DNA of 64,000 bases from Hydractinia symbiolongicarpus (lineage: Eukaryota > Cnidaria > Hydrozoa > Anthoathecata > Hydractiniidae), in NCBI RefSeq assembly GCF_029227915.1, contig NC_079889.1, forward strand, positions 3,474,001 to 3,538,000, written 5' to 3'. The notes below the pieces were generated by a model, which was given only the letters and a program-made list of their open reading frames with translations, was not told the DNA's origin and searched no databases. The translations under genes and the position numbers were made by a program. Shown here in pieces: positions 33,813 to 46,104 of this stretch (its first letter is position 1; each line of letters begins with the position of its first letter).

Positions 33813-34043
33813 GAATTTCCACTCAAAAACGAAATGGAACGAATCGGAACGGTCAATTAGTATTTCTTAAATCCGATTGGTTGATAAACGTTTCCGTTCT
33901 GATCGAAACTGAAAGCTAGAATCATTTTAACTTTTCTTGCGGACAATAAATTATAAAAACAAAAGAATAATTAGCAGAAAGCCAATCAAATTTAAGTATT
34001 TCTTTTGTTTCATTCCGTTTCTTTTTGCTATTGAGTGGAAATA
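33813..34043. mobile_element. MITE with TTTCCACTCAA-type inverted ends
   Basis: Left end TTTCCACTCAAAAACGAAAT and right end AAACGGAATG...ATTGAGTGGAAA read as imperfect inverted repeats; about 230 bp. The interior has no domain. Confidence 0.6.
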
Positions 34044-35483
34044 CAACTTTATTCTGTCTGTGAGAAAAAAAATATTTAATTTACTGCGCATGCGCGAATT
34101 TATCGATACTAGTCTATTGGGTTCGTTTCTGTTCGCATTGCAAATTGACATTTTGTTCAATAAGGAAGTACAAAAAGAAGAGAAAAAACATGAAAGCGGA
34201 TGCTCAAATGGAACGCTGAATGATTAATTGGATCATACAGAAGTGAGTAAATATATCTATTCACTTTCTTCCTTATTTTTCAAAGCAATATTACTTCCCA
34301 CTAGGACGAAGAACAAGAAGACGTTGCTATATCAAAGTAGGTACAATTTTTTTATTCATTTTGTAAAACCTAGAAAACGCTACAAACATTTGAGATTTAT
34401 ATATACGAGCCTAATTTGTAAGAATGTTGAGTTTAAAATATTTTGCCAAAAAAATGAGCGTTCTCAATCCTCAGATTGTAGCTTTATGAAGAAACATTTT
34501 AACATATATTATTCATTCATTTTACTAATATACCTGTATGTTGTTACAAGGTTTAAACCAAGGACCTTCTTGGTATAAGTTCAACCTATCTTGGCCACCA
34601 TCTGTAAATCTGACCACATAGCTATGTCTCCTTGTTTTCTTGCCAAAGTGTCTAATTTTGCGATATTTTATGAAAGAACACAAATAAGAACATTCGAGGC
34701 TGCCAAAGTGTAAAAACACAAGCAAAAATGTACATGGGGTAGGCTAATTCTGAATTTCCATACGCTCTTGATCTACAAGAAGTTTAATACTTTGTATATC
34801 GAGCATTTTGAGCACTTCTTGTTGTTTTACAAACTAAATCACAATTCAGAACGTTATTTATACGAAGTAGTTATAAATAAAGATGGCTATATAATCTTTT
34901 ATACCCAAAAAAATAAGAAATGGCGTTCTTGTGCTATACCGTTTTTATATAAGAACCAGAGACATGGAATCGACTTTAGCCTGAGGTTTTCTTATCTCTT
35001 TTATATATGCAACCTGAATTTGTTTTTATTTGTGTTTATAAATATGTATCTTAAGCAATTCTTTTTAATTGTACAGTGCAATACAAATATTTGCGATTCC
35101 AAGTTTGGCAGAATCTCACAATTCAGTGAAGATTTCCACTGTAATAGATGCTTTTTTATATTAGTTGTGTTTTTTGAAAGAAAGAGAATCAGTAACATTT
35201 TAGCCATTTCACTGTTCTTATTTCGTTCTTATTTTCCAGCCATCTGATAAAAATAGAAAACCAAAAAAATAGAGAAAGTTGAAGCAGGAAAATTTTTGCA
35301 TTAAAAGTGGAGAATGAGCAGTGCAGTCCATGTAATTAACGTCAAAGGGAGACAGACAAGAAAATTATATCTATATATCTACATATCTAACTGACATCTT
35401 TAATTAGCAATCAATATAACGCAGTAACTACCTTTTAAAACGGCGTATTACAAAAACGATTTCTCTGACACGATAACTTATAA

Positions 35484-35500
35484 TTTTTTTTTCTATCAGG
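35484..35500 (+). promoter_or_regulatory. 3' splice acceptor just upstream of the GPCR start codon
   Basis: A pyrimidine run ends TTCTATCAG at 35,499, only 9 bases before the ATG. It can serve a 5' UTR intron or, if this is a hydrozoan, a spliced-leader trans-splicing site. The sequence alone cannot tell which. Confidence 0.5.
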
Positions 35501-35508
35501 CGAACAAG

Positions 35509-36609
35509 ATGGACGATGTTTTTCATGAGAAGCTCAACATGTCATGGAACGGTGTGTATGCAATGATTTGCAACGACACTGACTCTAGTATGAAGGAAAT
35601 ATGCGCAGAGCTGAGCCATCACTATCAAACGGCTAACAGTACATCTCAGCAATCAAAGGACACCTTAAATAAGATCATCATAGCAGGAATCATTACATTC
35701 GTCGTGGGTGTCTTGTTCAACTTACTCTTGTTGATCACCATATGGTCACGAAAGAATTTACACAAGTCGTCGTGGGTGTTTGTATCTAACCTAGCCATCG
35801 CTGATATACTGGTACTTGTCTCAATGGCGATATATCTATTCTACATAGCCTACACCCCATCATGGCCAACAAGTGTACATATATTCCTGTTCCCTTCATT
35901 GGACATCTTTCTTTCGTCCGCTTCGATGTTATCAGTAGCTTCGATTGCATTTGACCGTCTTATGGCGCTCTCGTTGTGCCAACAATTCGCCGAACGTTAC
36001 AACCGCATGGCACCACGATCCATCATTACATCAATTTGGTTGTACAGTATTTTGATTTTCTTGCTGGCCGCTGGAAGAATGGTACTTTCGCAAAATCATA
36101 TTTATAACATGGTGGTCTTCTGGATGGCGACGTCTGTTGCCTTTTTCGCGTCGATACTTCTGACCTTCACGTGTTATATTGTTATTGTGGTGTGTTACGT
36201 TCGAAAAAGTGGCTTTTACAACAAGTTAATTCAATCTTCGCTTGTTATCAAATTCTTAGGAGATGATCTAATCGTTTTGGAAGGTCCGCTTTCAAATATT
36301 GGCGTGACAGGAAGACGAAGTGCGAAATCTTTGATCCTAATCCTAGCTTCACTACCATTTTTAACGGGCTGGTCGTTCTTTCTTGGGGTACAAGTCTATG
36401 AAGTCATCTCGGGTGTGTTTTTGACAGATTTTAATTTAAATATGGCTATGCTGCTCGTTCCGTGGGCTGCTTCTGCGTTTAACCCGATAGCGTACATATG
36501 CTTGATTCGATCAATCAGACAGGAGGTTAAAAAAATGTTAAAACGATTCTTTCGATGTGGTATACACAATGTCAATCCTGTTGTTAATGTTGGAGAAGCA
36601 TTAGTTTAA
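35509..36609 (+). CDS. Class A (rhodopsin-like) G protein-coupled receptor, intronless
   Basis: 366 residues with seven hydrophobic segments at roughly 56-80, 88-112, 124-150, 172-192, 203-232, 272-296 and 308-333. Class A marks are NLAIAD in TM2, FDRL at 148-151 (the DRY position, here DRL), Trp177 in TM4 and NPIAY at 325-329 in TM7. The CWxP of TM6 is replaced by LPFLTGW. The N-terminus has three possible N-glycosylation sites (Asn10, Asn22, Asn43) and no signal peptide. No Cys is found at the start of TM3 or in the second extracellular loop, so the usual disulfide is absent; the two N-terminal Cys (21, 32) might pair instead. The C-tail is short and basic (KKMLKRFFRC, possible palmitoyl Cys350). 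It signals at the plasma membrane; the ligand is unknown. Neighbours give no functional clue. Confidence 0.93.
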   Translation: MDDVFHEKLNMSWNGVYAMICNDTDSSMKEICAELSHHYQTANSTSQQSKDTLNKIIIAGIITFVVGVLFNLLLLITIWSRKNLHKSSWVFVSNLAIADILVLVSMAIYLFYIAYTPSWPTSVHIFLFPSLDIFLSSASMLSVASIAFDRLMALSLCQQFAERYNRMAPRSIITSIWLYSILIFLLAAGRMVLSQNHIYNMVVFWMATSVAFFASILLTFTCYIVIVVCYVRKSGFYNKLIQSSLVIKFLGDDLIVLEGPLSNIGVTGRRSAKSLILILASLPFLTGWSFFLGVQVYEVISGVFLTDFNLNMAMLLVPWAASAFNPIAYICLIRSIRQEVKKMLKRFFRCGIHNVNPVVNVGEALV

Positions 36610-36676
36610 CTTCGGAGGAATCCTTCCACATTTGAGTAAAAACCTGTGTTTTTACACTGAACTAATTATTGAGTAT

Positions 36677-36775
36677 GTGTGACCACACAGTCTACATTGA
36701 AAGATTCCTTCCATGGGTATACCTACCGATCACTGAAAACTTTGTGTGGGGCCACACTTGGTGAAATAATAAAGA
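36677..36775 (+). terminator. 3' UTR hairpins and poly-A signal of the GPCR gene
   Basis: AATAAA is at 36,768-36,773, about 160 bp after the stop. Two short hairpins precede it: TGTGTGACCACACA near 36,677 and GTGTGGGGCCACAC near 36,746. They share the same stem sequence. Confidence 0.6.
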
Positions 36776-38360
36776 CTTGTTGTAAAATAATATAATTAAC
36801 AGTATGCAATTAAAATATGTAAATTTTATATGTTAATGGTATTTATAGGAATAATATTATTTAAGAATTGTAACAATATTGACAATGCTTTTCAAGCTAA
36901 TAATTGAAATTTTTGCAACTATTTCCGTTTTTGTCTTTTGTCCTACATGTCTTTTGTCATACTTGTTGCTTAAACTATAAAATGTGTTCGCAAGTCCATA
37001 AGAGAAGCAAGCAATTGGATCCTTGATTTGTTTAGTAGAATTGCTTCGTGAATTTCCCCATCACAAACCACGATTTTTTATAAGAATAACAAGCTTTTAC
37101 CCAGGGTACAAAGGTAGTCTTATTTTTCTAATGTTCTAAACAATAACCGTACTAGTTTGACCAAGAGATCCCAGCTTGATATTTTTATAAAACGCATTCT
37201 TATAAAAAAGCGTGTACCTGTATTCTATTCAAAAGGGTTGCACTGCAGCATTATTTCGGACCCCTGTAGAGTAATTCCATTACTTCGTGCTAACTGGCGC
37301 ACGACTAGTCTTGTATTACTTTTGTGGTGTTAAAATTTTTGCGCGCTGCTTTATTGCCCATAGGATAATACATTATACTAATGGGCCAACCCGTTGATAT
37401 TTTAATGCTTTAAAGACTAGTTTTTGTGGTTGTAAATGCGTGGATATTTCGTGCGTCGTTAACATGAAGTAGAGATTTTCAATCGAAGAATAAAATATTC
37501 ATTGCATTTGCAATCTGTGCATCAATATTTTGTGTATTCTTGAGTACGATTTTAAAGTTGCGCATAGACAAATGGTATTAGCTATAAAAGAGACAATCAT
37601 CCGTTTTTTTTAAAGTTTTTTTATATTCGGCTAGCTATGTTGTTTATAGACATTCTTTTTATTCATAGAAATTTAATTCTTGTAAAAGGGTAAACAAAAG
37701 GGTGAGGTGAACCTTTAAGTTTGGGAAGAACAAGAGTAACACTCATGTTGCGCTTTGCAAAAATAAGAAAACAGAGATTGAAAATTAACAAGATGGAAGC
37801 GTATGAAAAAAGCAATAATGTTACCTAGGTATCACGACTAATTAAAAACGTCAATGCTAGTAAAGGTATGTGGGTGGAATAATAATGCGTGGGACTAAAG
37901 TTAATACTCTCTAATGAAAGTCCTAAAAATACTACTGTTGATCTGCAAGGATTTAAAGCTAAATAGTCCATAAACCACAAATACTTGTTGCAGCCACACA
38001 AGTGAACAACCTTACGCAGTACAAAGTTCCATGCAACAGAAACACAATAAGATGCGTGTCATATCTACATCGACGTAAGTCCTTTTAAAAAAGATTTGAA
38101 TGAACGAGGCAATATATTTATTGCTTCGCTTAATAAAAAGCGATTACAAGCTGTATGATTTTTTTTAGTAAACTGATTTTACTCTTGTTTGCTGTCTAAC
38201 TAAGTAACAAACTATTGTTGAGTTTTATTGTCCTTAGGGATTTGATCCTAATTGTTGGCTCTTCCTCCCATTTAATTGTGACTATGTTACATTACTGCCA
38301 TAGATACGTATAGCATTCATTTAACTTGCTTGCCTGCCTGACAACACTAAACTTAAAGTG

Positions 38361-38432
38361 CGTCGGAGGGGAGACTCGAACCTGAAACCTTATGACTACA
38401 AGTCGAATGCGCTACCACTACACCATTTCTGC
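38361..38432 (-). ncRNA. tRNA-like sequence, probably a SINE head or tRNA pseudogene
   Basis: On the minus strand it reads GCAGAAATGGTGTAGTGGTA, anticodon-loop-like CTTGTAG and T-loop GGTTCGAGTCTCC, with A- and B-box spacing of a tRNA. The acceptor and anticodon stems pair badly, so it is not a functional tRNA gene. Confidence 0.4.
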
Positions 38433-39879
38433 TCTCACTCTCAGTTACTTTTCAGTTACTTCAAATAAAACAAAGCTAATGCTGGACTTTAGTTTATGTC
38501 TCTGTCATTAGCACATCTCAGCATGATGAACTCAGTGCCATCTACGAGTTAAGTGACTCGCGGCTCCGGCGTAACTTCAAGAAATTGTTTCTTAGCAAAT
38601 TCTGAAAAAAATGTTAATGCGGCAAGGACTCTCAGCATAATTTTATAGGTAGGATTGCTGCGTTCTTAGTGAGGTCCATCAACTCAATTTGAGGCAGCTA
38701 CTTTAGCAGCAGAAGTAAATTTATTTTGTTATTCTCAATAAAAAAATGGCTCCACAAAATGTAATAGTTATTAATCGGAAATAATTCGGAAACCATACAA
38801 TACACTTAAAAGCAACATCAACCTTGCCTTCCGGTACCGTTCAGTTAGAGTTGTTTTTCTAACATATCCCCAATGTATACCACAACCCTCGCCTTAGCGT
38901 AACTTAAAGCCGCTTTCCATTGAGATGTTTTTGGCCGCAAATGTTTCGTAAATAAATTTTCTTGTGCTAGTTTCCATTATGAATTACCGTACATCCGTTA
39001 ATTTTCTGAGTAAGTTGAAAACTACAATGTAATTATTTTGCACCAGAAACAAGGACATGAAAAAAGTGAGCATTTCAAGGCGAGAGAACCAAGTTAATCC
39101 CTGAGATGAGCACTGGGATCGAGGTTGCCCAAAACGTTGTATGTCATACTAATTCATTTATTTTGTTTACGTATTTCTTTATTTATTTACTTTTTTAGTC
39201 ATTGACGTAAAAAATTCATCAGTTCATCAAATTACTTGCATACTTACAGAGAGAAGCTGCGATTGCTTAGCAACAACAAATAAATTGTAGACATCAAGGC
39301 TTATAAACTGTCAAAATAAATTAACAAAAAGAGACATCTCATTGAGACTAAAAATTTCCCCACTTTTTTTATCCTCGGAAACAAAAATTTGAAAAGATAA
39401 AAAGCACTGGAGAGAGAGAAAGCGTTTTTTTATTAGCTATATTAACTTCATGTTATCAGAAAATTAGTTTTATCACTATCTTATCAGAATTTTTTAAGGA
39501 GTATCGCATTACTGATTGCATTAAAATGGCGACTATGATTTCATTAGAGGCCGTAGCTACGGGTATTTCACAACGTTATGATATCGGTATCGTGAAAAAC
39601 AAACATATTAAATATCGTTAAATGGCCGAACATGTATTCCTTACTATAGATGGTCACTTTTTTTGATAAAGATATTTATGTACCAATGTTGGGTAGTTCA
39701 GGTTCATAGAGCTAGCGACACAGTTTTTTTAAAGAGGCTACCAACAAATAGCGTCCACAATTAATCGGCGCCGAAATTTTATTTTTGGATTTTATGGCCT
39801 CAAATTGCTATATTATAGGTGGGAGGGGGGGGGGGGATTTTTGGAAAACATTAACAATAAATAAAATATCGTTTTAACC

Positions 39880-39971
39880 CAACCTCGTTCCCAGCGCCTG
39901 TTGTCTCTTTTTTTATATCATGACGCCGTCTCGATGTCAGAAAGATAGAAGATGCCCTGAGGACGAGATTA
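39880..39971. mobile_element. CAACCTCG-family MITE, 92 bp
   Basis: Left end CAACCTCGTTCCCAGCGCC followed by TGTTGTCTCTTTTTTTATAT; right end GCCCTGAGGACGAGATT. Confidence 0.75.
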
Positions 39972-40752
39972 GTTCTAACCATCTACGTATAATTACAAAA
40001 ACAAGCAATGAAAATTGATATCAGAATTTTTTGGTCGTGTCTGCCTGCTTTAAAGAAACCTTTTAATTGACCGTCTCATTGCCACTGAAATGTGGAATAG
40101 AAAACGTGTATTGAATTAGCTATGGAAACTTGAAGAGAGAATGGAAAACGCGTTTTATTTGAAAAAAACCCATCTTTTTCCCACACAAAAGTTAAAAAAT
40201 ACAAAAGTGAATCCTCGTATTCAAAGTCTATTGGTCCAAAAAATGTTATTATGAAGCGGCCAACCGCAATCAAATTAAACAAAGAGGCAAAATACCCTGG
40301 AAACGATGTTAAGAGAAGTAAACATAGATGAGTCATTCCCATGTAAACACGGTTGAGCAAGGTAAAAAAGTCCACAATAATCATCGCGTACAGAACGTAC
40401 ACGAACGAAGTGAGAATTGAAATATGAATACTTTTCAGATGAAGGTCTGTAAAGAGCTTCGAGCCTGTTTTTAAGGAGTGTATGATGAAACCCAAGAATT
40501 ATCGGAATAAAAATGTTCTATTTTTCCCAGACCATTTGTTTATCGATAAGTCACCATTGCAATAGGTATGGCGTCATACCAAAAAGTTACAAAAAAGTCA
40601 CCAAAAGTCAACCCACAAAATTGCATATTTCAGAAGTTATTAGGATACATTTGATGGGAGAGCGGAAGGGGCTTTTTTGACCAACATAGGTTTCATTCAT
40701 TGATAGCAACTGGACGTGGTTATATGCCGGGGGCACTACTTGGTATTGACGT

Positions 40753-40837
40753 CAAGCTCGTTTCCAATGCCTGTTATCTCTTTATTATTTTTATCTCGAT
40801 ATTAAAGAGAGACAAACGGCGCTTGGAACGAGGTTTC
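40753..40837. mobile_element. CAACCTCG-family MITE, 85 bp
   Basis: Left end CAAGCTCGTTTCCAATGCC, right end GGCGCTTGGAACGAGGTTT. First of three copies within 450 bp. Confidence 0.7.
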
Positions 40838-40913
40838 ATGAATATATGTCTAGTTACTGAATTGATGCATTTCTTTCGGTGTGCATTTGATGAAAAAACA
40901 AAAATAAATGCAA

Positions 40914-41000
40914 CAACCTCGTCTCCAGTGACACTTTCTGCTTTTATAAAATCAAGAATCTTGATTTTAGAAACTAAAAGGAGATCTGGGGATGAGGTTG
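40914..41000. mobile_element. CAACCTCG-family MITE, 87 bp
   Basis: Left end CAACCTCGTCTCCAGTG, right end ATCTGGGGATGAGGTTG. The interior has the palindrome TCAAGAATCTTGA. Confidence 0.7.
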
Positions 41001-41094
41001 AATATAAAACTTTAATTACTGCCTGCTATTATGTATTTTTGTTTGTTATTTGGCAATTTTTTTCATGGACAAAGACTTAAATATTACATGTCCT

Positions 41095-41188
41095 CAATCT
41101 CGTTTCCAGGGCTTCTTTACTCTCTTTTTATACCGAAGCGGCGCACGATATCAAGATTAGAAGAAAAAACCCTAGAGTCGAAGTTGAC
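41095..41188. mobile_element. CAACCTCG-family MITE, 94 bp
   Basis: Left end CAATCTCGTTTCCAGGGC, right end CCCTAGAGTCGAAGTTG. The interior has CTCTTTTTATA as in the other copies. Confidence 0.7.
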
Positions 41189-42481
41189 ATGACCTAGTTT
41201 GTAATTAGTGATTATTTGTTTTTAACGGTAAGGTTTTGGAGACAAAATACCCTGAAACTAGGTTTATTTTGATATCGCATTTAGAACTTCTAATCCCAAC
41301 TCCCTTGCACTATTAAGAGATCTGAGAAAGATAAGATTTCAAATCAATTGACAGAATGTTGGCGCCAGACAATCTCAACTGATAAAACTAGTTTTTGAAC
41401 GTTTTAAATCTAAAAACGTCAAAACGTTATCACATTGGACTTGAAGTTATTAAGTGGTATGTCCCAAGTTGGGATTTATACTAAAATTAGTCATAATTGA
41501 GACGTTTTATAAAACTGCGACGCAACCGTTTTGTGCAGATATAAAAATGGTAATGAATATACAGATGTAAGTTTTATCTTAACCCTATTCGGTCCAGGGT
41601 TTTTCGAACATACTATGAATTCCGCCTCAATAACTTTTCATAGGGTTGTTCAAATTGAATCAAACTTGGCACACTTATAGTATGTCATAAAAGAAACACA
41701 ATAGCAGCAAAAAATTTTTGTTTGCGTCAGCACATTTTCCGTGACGTCATCAGAAGCTTGAAATTTGTTAAAAATGACACTATCTGCTTAAAATATAATT
41801 ACTTTTGTTCCAGAGCGAATTTTTGTATTCTGTTTGAAGTTTCTGAAAGCAAATTAAGCGTTTTTGGACAGATTTTCCTGTTTTTACATAGATCGTATAA
41901 AAAACTGCCAAAAATTGTCCGAAAATCCGTTATTTTCGATTCTCGGGTAAAATCCGACAAAATCGGAAAATCGGATTAATCACGTGTCCAAATTATGCAA
42001 AATGATTCTTCTGTATAGAAAAAAGTTGTGTTGCAGGTTTCAATTTCTAAGGATAATCCTAACAGGTGTTATTAAATTTTCGCCATTATAAAGATTACAT
42101 AGAGATTTTTAGGGGTAGTTTCGAGTAATGGTCAATATCAAAGCCTATAAAAGGTATGGACCTACAAATTTGGCATGCAGGTGTCCAATAGATAAATACT
42201 GAAACTCAGTAAGTTTCATAGCCATATAACATAGCAATAAGGAGTTAAAAAAAAGCCGTCAGGGGGGGGGGAATCCCCCATATAAATGTGTTTTTATAGG
42301 CATAGTTTATCTTTTTGGTCCTAACATGTCAACGTAACTCTAAAATTTCACATCTTCTCCTGCGACTGCTAAAGCACGAATGCATTGTTACTTTTTAGGT
42401 GTTAGAATATTTTTTGTTCTCAAGTGCTGGAAGATATTTCTAAGGTTGCTTTTTGATGCCAGTCTTCTGCCGTAATAAAAT

Positions 42482-42702
42482 CTAACAAAAGTCGTCGTAA
42501 CAAAGTCGATTAAAATATATCGCATTTGTTATTTTGTGTGTCAATGGCACGACATTCTTTCTCACAGAATACACCTCTTTTTGTTGTATGTTTTCTGTCT
42601 TAAACTCAACAACACTTCCGTTGACGAATTGACGAATTGATGAGTTGCGTACAAAATGCTCAACATAACCCTGTCCAAATGTTTCTATCCATGGACAGTT
42701 TT
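42482..42702 (-). CDS. Orphan exon-like sequence ending in a stop, unrecognised
   Basis: After the acceptor TATTACAG the frame (entering at phase 1) reads NCPWIETFGQGYVEHFV then FVNGSVVEFKTENIQQKEV and ends NRLCYDDFC with a TAG stop. There is no ATG, and codon use looks more protein-like than the surroundings. No matching upstream exon was found between 42,720 and 49,000. It may be the last exon of a gene with a distant start, or a retained gene fragment. Confidence 0.25.
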
Positions 42703-45700
42703 CTGTAATATACAACTGCTTTCACTTATGACATCATCCCTGGTAACTATGACGTAAAAATTAATATCTTTTCTAAACGTGCTTGTTTTGAGACACTTTA
42801 TGATACGTGCCTGGTGTCATGTCAAATGCAGTGGTAGTTTTTGAGATAACATCCATTAGCGCTCCTCTCCACTCGGTATAATTAACGACTTTAGCAAAAG
42901 CCCACGTATGGTGCTATTTCTTTATAATTCACACAGGGGTCTTTATGAAAAGTATTCATGATCATTCCTCTTCACTTGTTAATAATATTTCATGGCGCAA
43001 TAGAACTGTCTGCTTAAATTTATGATCATGTGTTGAAATAGTTACCGGGATACCGAAATGGCAGGGAAAATTTTTGATATTTAATCTCCAAGTTTTGGTA
43101 AAATACACACTCTGCACTGGTGTCTTCCAAAGTAACCATTATGGACCAATAAGAGGGTTGTGCCTTCCTTATGCTGCACCACCCTGACTTATCAGTCGTT
43201 TATTTGCAAGCACTTGTAAAAGTATTCTCGCGTACTCTTGTACAACCTCGATATTAAGGCACCTTTTACATAAATAATCCCATACTGATACGAGTTGATA
43301 CTGGTATGAATTTCGTACCTGTCTATTGTGAAATTCCAGTTGCGTTTACATAATTTCGGGAGAAATGAAACTTGTCCCGGTACCAATCTTATACTGGTGT
43401 GACAGAATAAGTATCAGATTGAGTACCGCTGCATGTCAACAGTCTGATCCGGTACGAGACATTTCGGTCTTGGCGTTCACTGGAAACAACAAGATGACAT
43501 CAAGTAGACTCGGATTGAGATTGTGTTGTGTGTGTGTAGTATGAAGACAAAATTACTGAGTTAGAAGAATATATGTATCTAGCCAGCTATTAGATACATA
43601 TATTCATACCACAAGTCGTTATCACATTATTTTTAAACATAAGTAGATACCTTTTAACTCTGTTTCTCAATTTCTTCAATACAATATTTTTATCGGAAGT
43701 TAGGTGTTGTATTTATGATATGTCTACCATTGCATTCTTAGCAAATGAGGTAATAGTATACTAATAACACTAACTAACTAACTTGTATACTAATAATTTC
43801 TGCCAAAGAATGCCGCAACTAATGAGGACACTGTCGAAAAGCATGAGTTATTATGATCACTATTAACATTACCATGGTCTACTTGTGAATATTAGAATCC
43901 TGACAAAGAACGATGTTATTGTGCGGCCATTTTTAAAAGGTCATTATGAATCTCATGTCTGTATGGGTTCATTTCGACTTTCACGTATTTTGTCCAAAAT
44001 TAAATACCGCTTTGTAACCTTTTAATAAAGAAAGAAAAAAGAAAACAAAAGAAAAAAGATAGATTATGTGCTAAAAGTTCGCTCTTATAGCAGCCAATCT
44101 GACCAAAATTCGTTGTAAAAACAAAATTTCGAGTCTTTTATCTCAATAATTTATTTTTGAAGACCAGACAAGTTTTGATGTAATCGAAAATGTTTTTAGA
44201 GACATACGCTATGTGTGTATCGTCTTAAAGACTGCTAACACTCCAAATTCCTATGCGACTTTCTTTCAACCTGTCCTTCGTGAAGAAGATAAGGCAAACT
44301 TATCAAAATTTAAGATGAAACATCTATCCAACATTTTTGCATGAAGATTTTGACTGTTTTCAAGAAGAAATTGTAGATAAAAAGCTTTCTCAATCATGCA
44401 ATAAAATCTGTCTTCTTTGGCTTAAAAAGAGCCAATTAATTAGTTGCGAGTGTTAGTGTAGAGGTGTCTGTTTGAGACCATATCTCCACAGATATTTTTC
44501 ATGCCTTTTGATTATTGTAGAGTTTCTTTCTCATTTTCTTTGTGACTTTTTAAATAATGGCTGTATATGCGTTCTCATGCCTAAAGAAAATCTTAGCAGG
44601 ATAGAAAGAGAATTGAACAAATAAAGCAATTTGTGGTTTATTTAAAAAAAATAAAGCAATTGTAATTAATTTTTTTCCGATTAGATGCACTAGTTTTTTT
44701 AAACAAGATCTAATTCTCAGATTTTAAATTTTTTTTCGTATGTATAACCAAGACAAGTCACGTGGTTTTAAGTTTTCAAAGGGCTTGCAAGGCATGAAAG
44801 CGCTGACATGTCAATTAGTTCTCGAACCGAAGCAGTTTTGTTTTGACTATTTTTATAATGTTACTATTTAAATCGGTGTTTTTTTAACGTTACCTTTAAC
44901 CTTGGAGGGTTAGTGGCTGCATCACTGGATTCAGGGATATGTCCCACCCCCCTATAATGGGATTTTCGCCATCCAGCGTAGCTACGAATTTTAAAAAATA
45001 TATAGATCATGGCATAGATAGTTGTAATGTATTTTGTACAAGATAAAGATGTGTAAATACGTTGTATTACGGCCACTATATTACACTAAAATGAAAAAAT
45101 GTAAAAAATGTCTAAAAAGTTTAATTTTTTCAAAATGTGTCGCAATTTTAACCAAAATATATTGCTGTAATTTAAGGTTGAATACTCATGGGATTGTTTT
45201 TAACGTTTTCTGCACATGTATTACTTGTCAAGATTGATATGCAGTGGAAATGGCTTAACGTGGTCTCTAAAAATGCCTAATTTCAGAAACTCAGGAGCCA
45301 CGATGATAGGTCAAAAATGTTTCGGCTCCATTTTTCCAGACTGGTCAAAACCATACCATATAAAGTTTTAAGTCTTTGTCAATTTTTTGTTGAAGTTATC
45401 AGACTTTTAAAGTACGGTTTTTGCATATCACTAGGATCAAAATTACAACCGAGACTAATCAGTTTGGAAATATTTTGTAACGTTTTAATATTTTTACTCT
45501 CTTGTCTCGAATATTAAAAGTTCGAAAATCATAGCAGTAGGCTATTTTTATGATCTCCATGGTTAAAATATCTGCAGTATTATCTTTTTTTTGTATCAAC
45601 CATGTTGGATCACTGTACGAAAATACCTACCACGTTGGACCACCATACGAACATGATAGCTATCACAAAGGTATTTAAAACACTCCGTTACTGACGTCAT

Positions 45701-46104
45701 AGATAAGTCACATCAAAATACAGCTTTATAATGTTTATCATGTTTCCATGACATTTAGTAAGCACATAACATCTTAACCGTTAAAGGACGGCCCGTTTTT
45801 AAATAGACAACTTTAAATGGATCCTCAGCTCATTGAGTCGCGATTGGTGACTGAGGATAATACTGTTAATTTTCAGTACATTCACTCGCCCGTATTGAAT
45901 TGCCTCCAAGAAATCGAACCCTGTTAAGCTACGACGTCAAAAATGTGTATAAGAAAACAAAACAATAACAAAAATGTCACAATTTTCTTTTTTATTTTCG
46001 GATTGGAGCCCAGTATTCTTCTAGAGGCGGGAAATTTTAGAAACTTTATTGCTCAGATGAAATGAACTAAGGCGTTTTTAGGAAATCGACAACACACGTA
46101 TAAC

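Larger units (their letters stand above)
20705..35508. other. 14.8-kb gene-poor region rich in small repeats
   Basis: Between the start of the NIDO-Ig gene and the GPCR I find no convincing gene. It holds the palindrome at 21,626, the foldback and SINE at 22,213-22,590, a 185-bp tandem duplication, a poly-G run, several CAACCTCG MITEs, a dispersed repeat at 26,650-26,930, a 17-bp minisatellite and a set of inverted repeats at 31-33.7 kb. Open frames at 33,937-35,247 are AT-rich, lack domains and partly overlap a MITE. Confidence 0.65.

Noticed and set aside
33937-35247. Successive plus-strand frames of 96, 116 and 159 codons upstream of the GPCR
   Set aside because: Very Lys/Phe/Ile/Asn-rich, as AT-rich non-coding DNA gives. 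The first overlaps a MITE, none shows a domain, and none joins to the GPCR by good splice sites.
40076-40495. 139-codon minus-strand frame with several hydrophobic stretches, resembling a membrane protein
   Set aside because: Part of it is the end of a CAACCTCG-type repeat (CATCGTTTCCAGGG read as codons), and no GPCR or transporter motif is present.
40700-41080. 126-codon plus-strand frame
   Set aside because: It runs through two MITE copies; the peptide is the translation of their ends.
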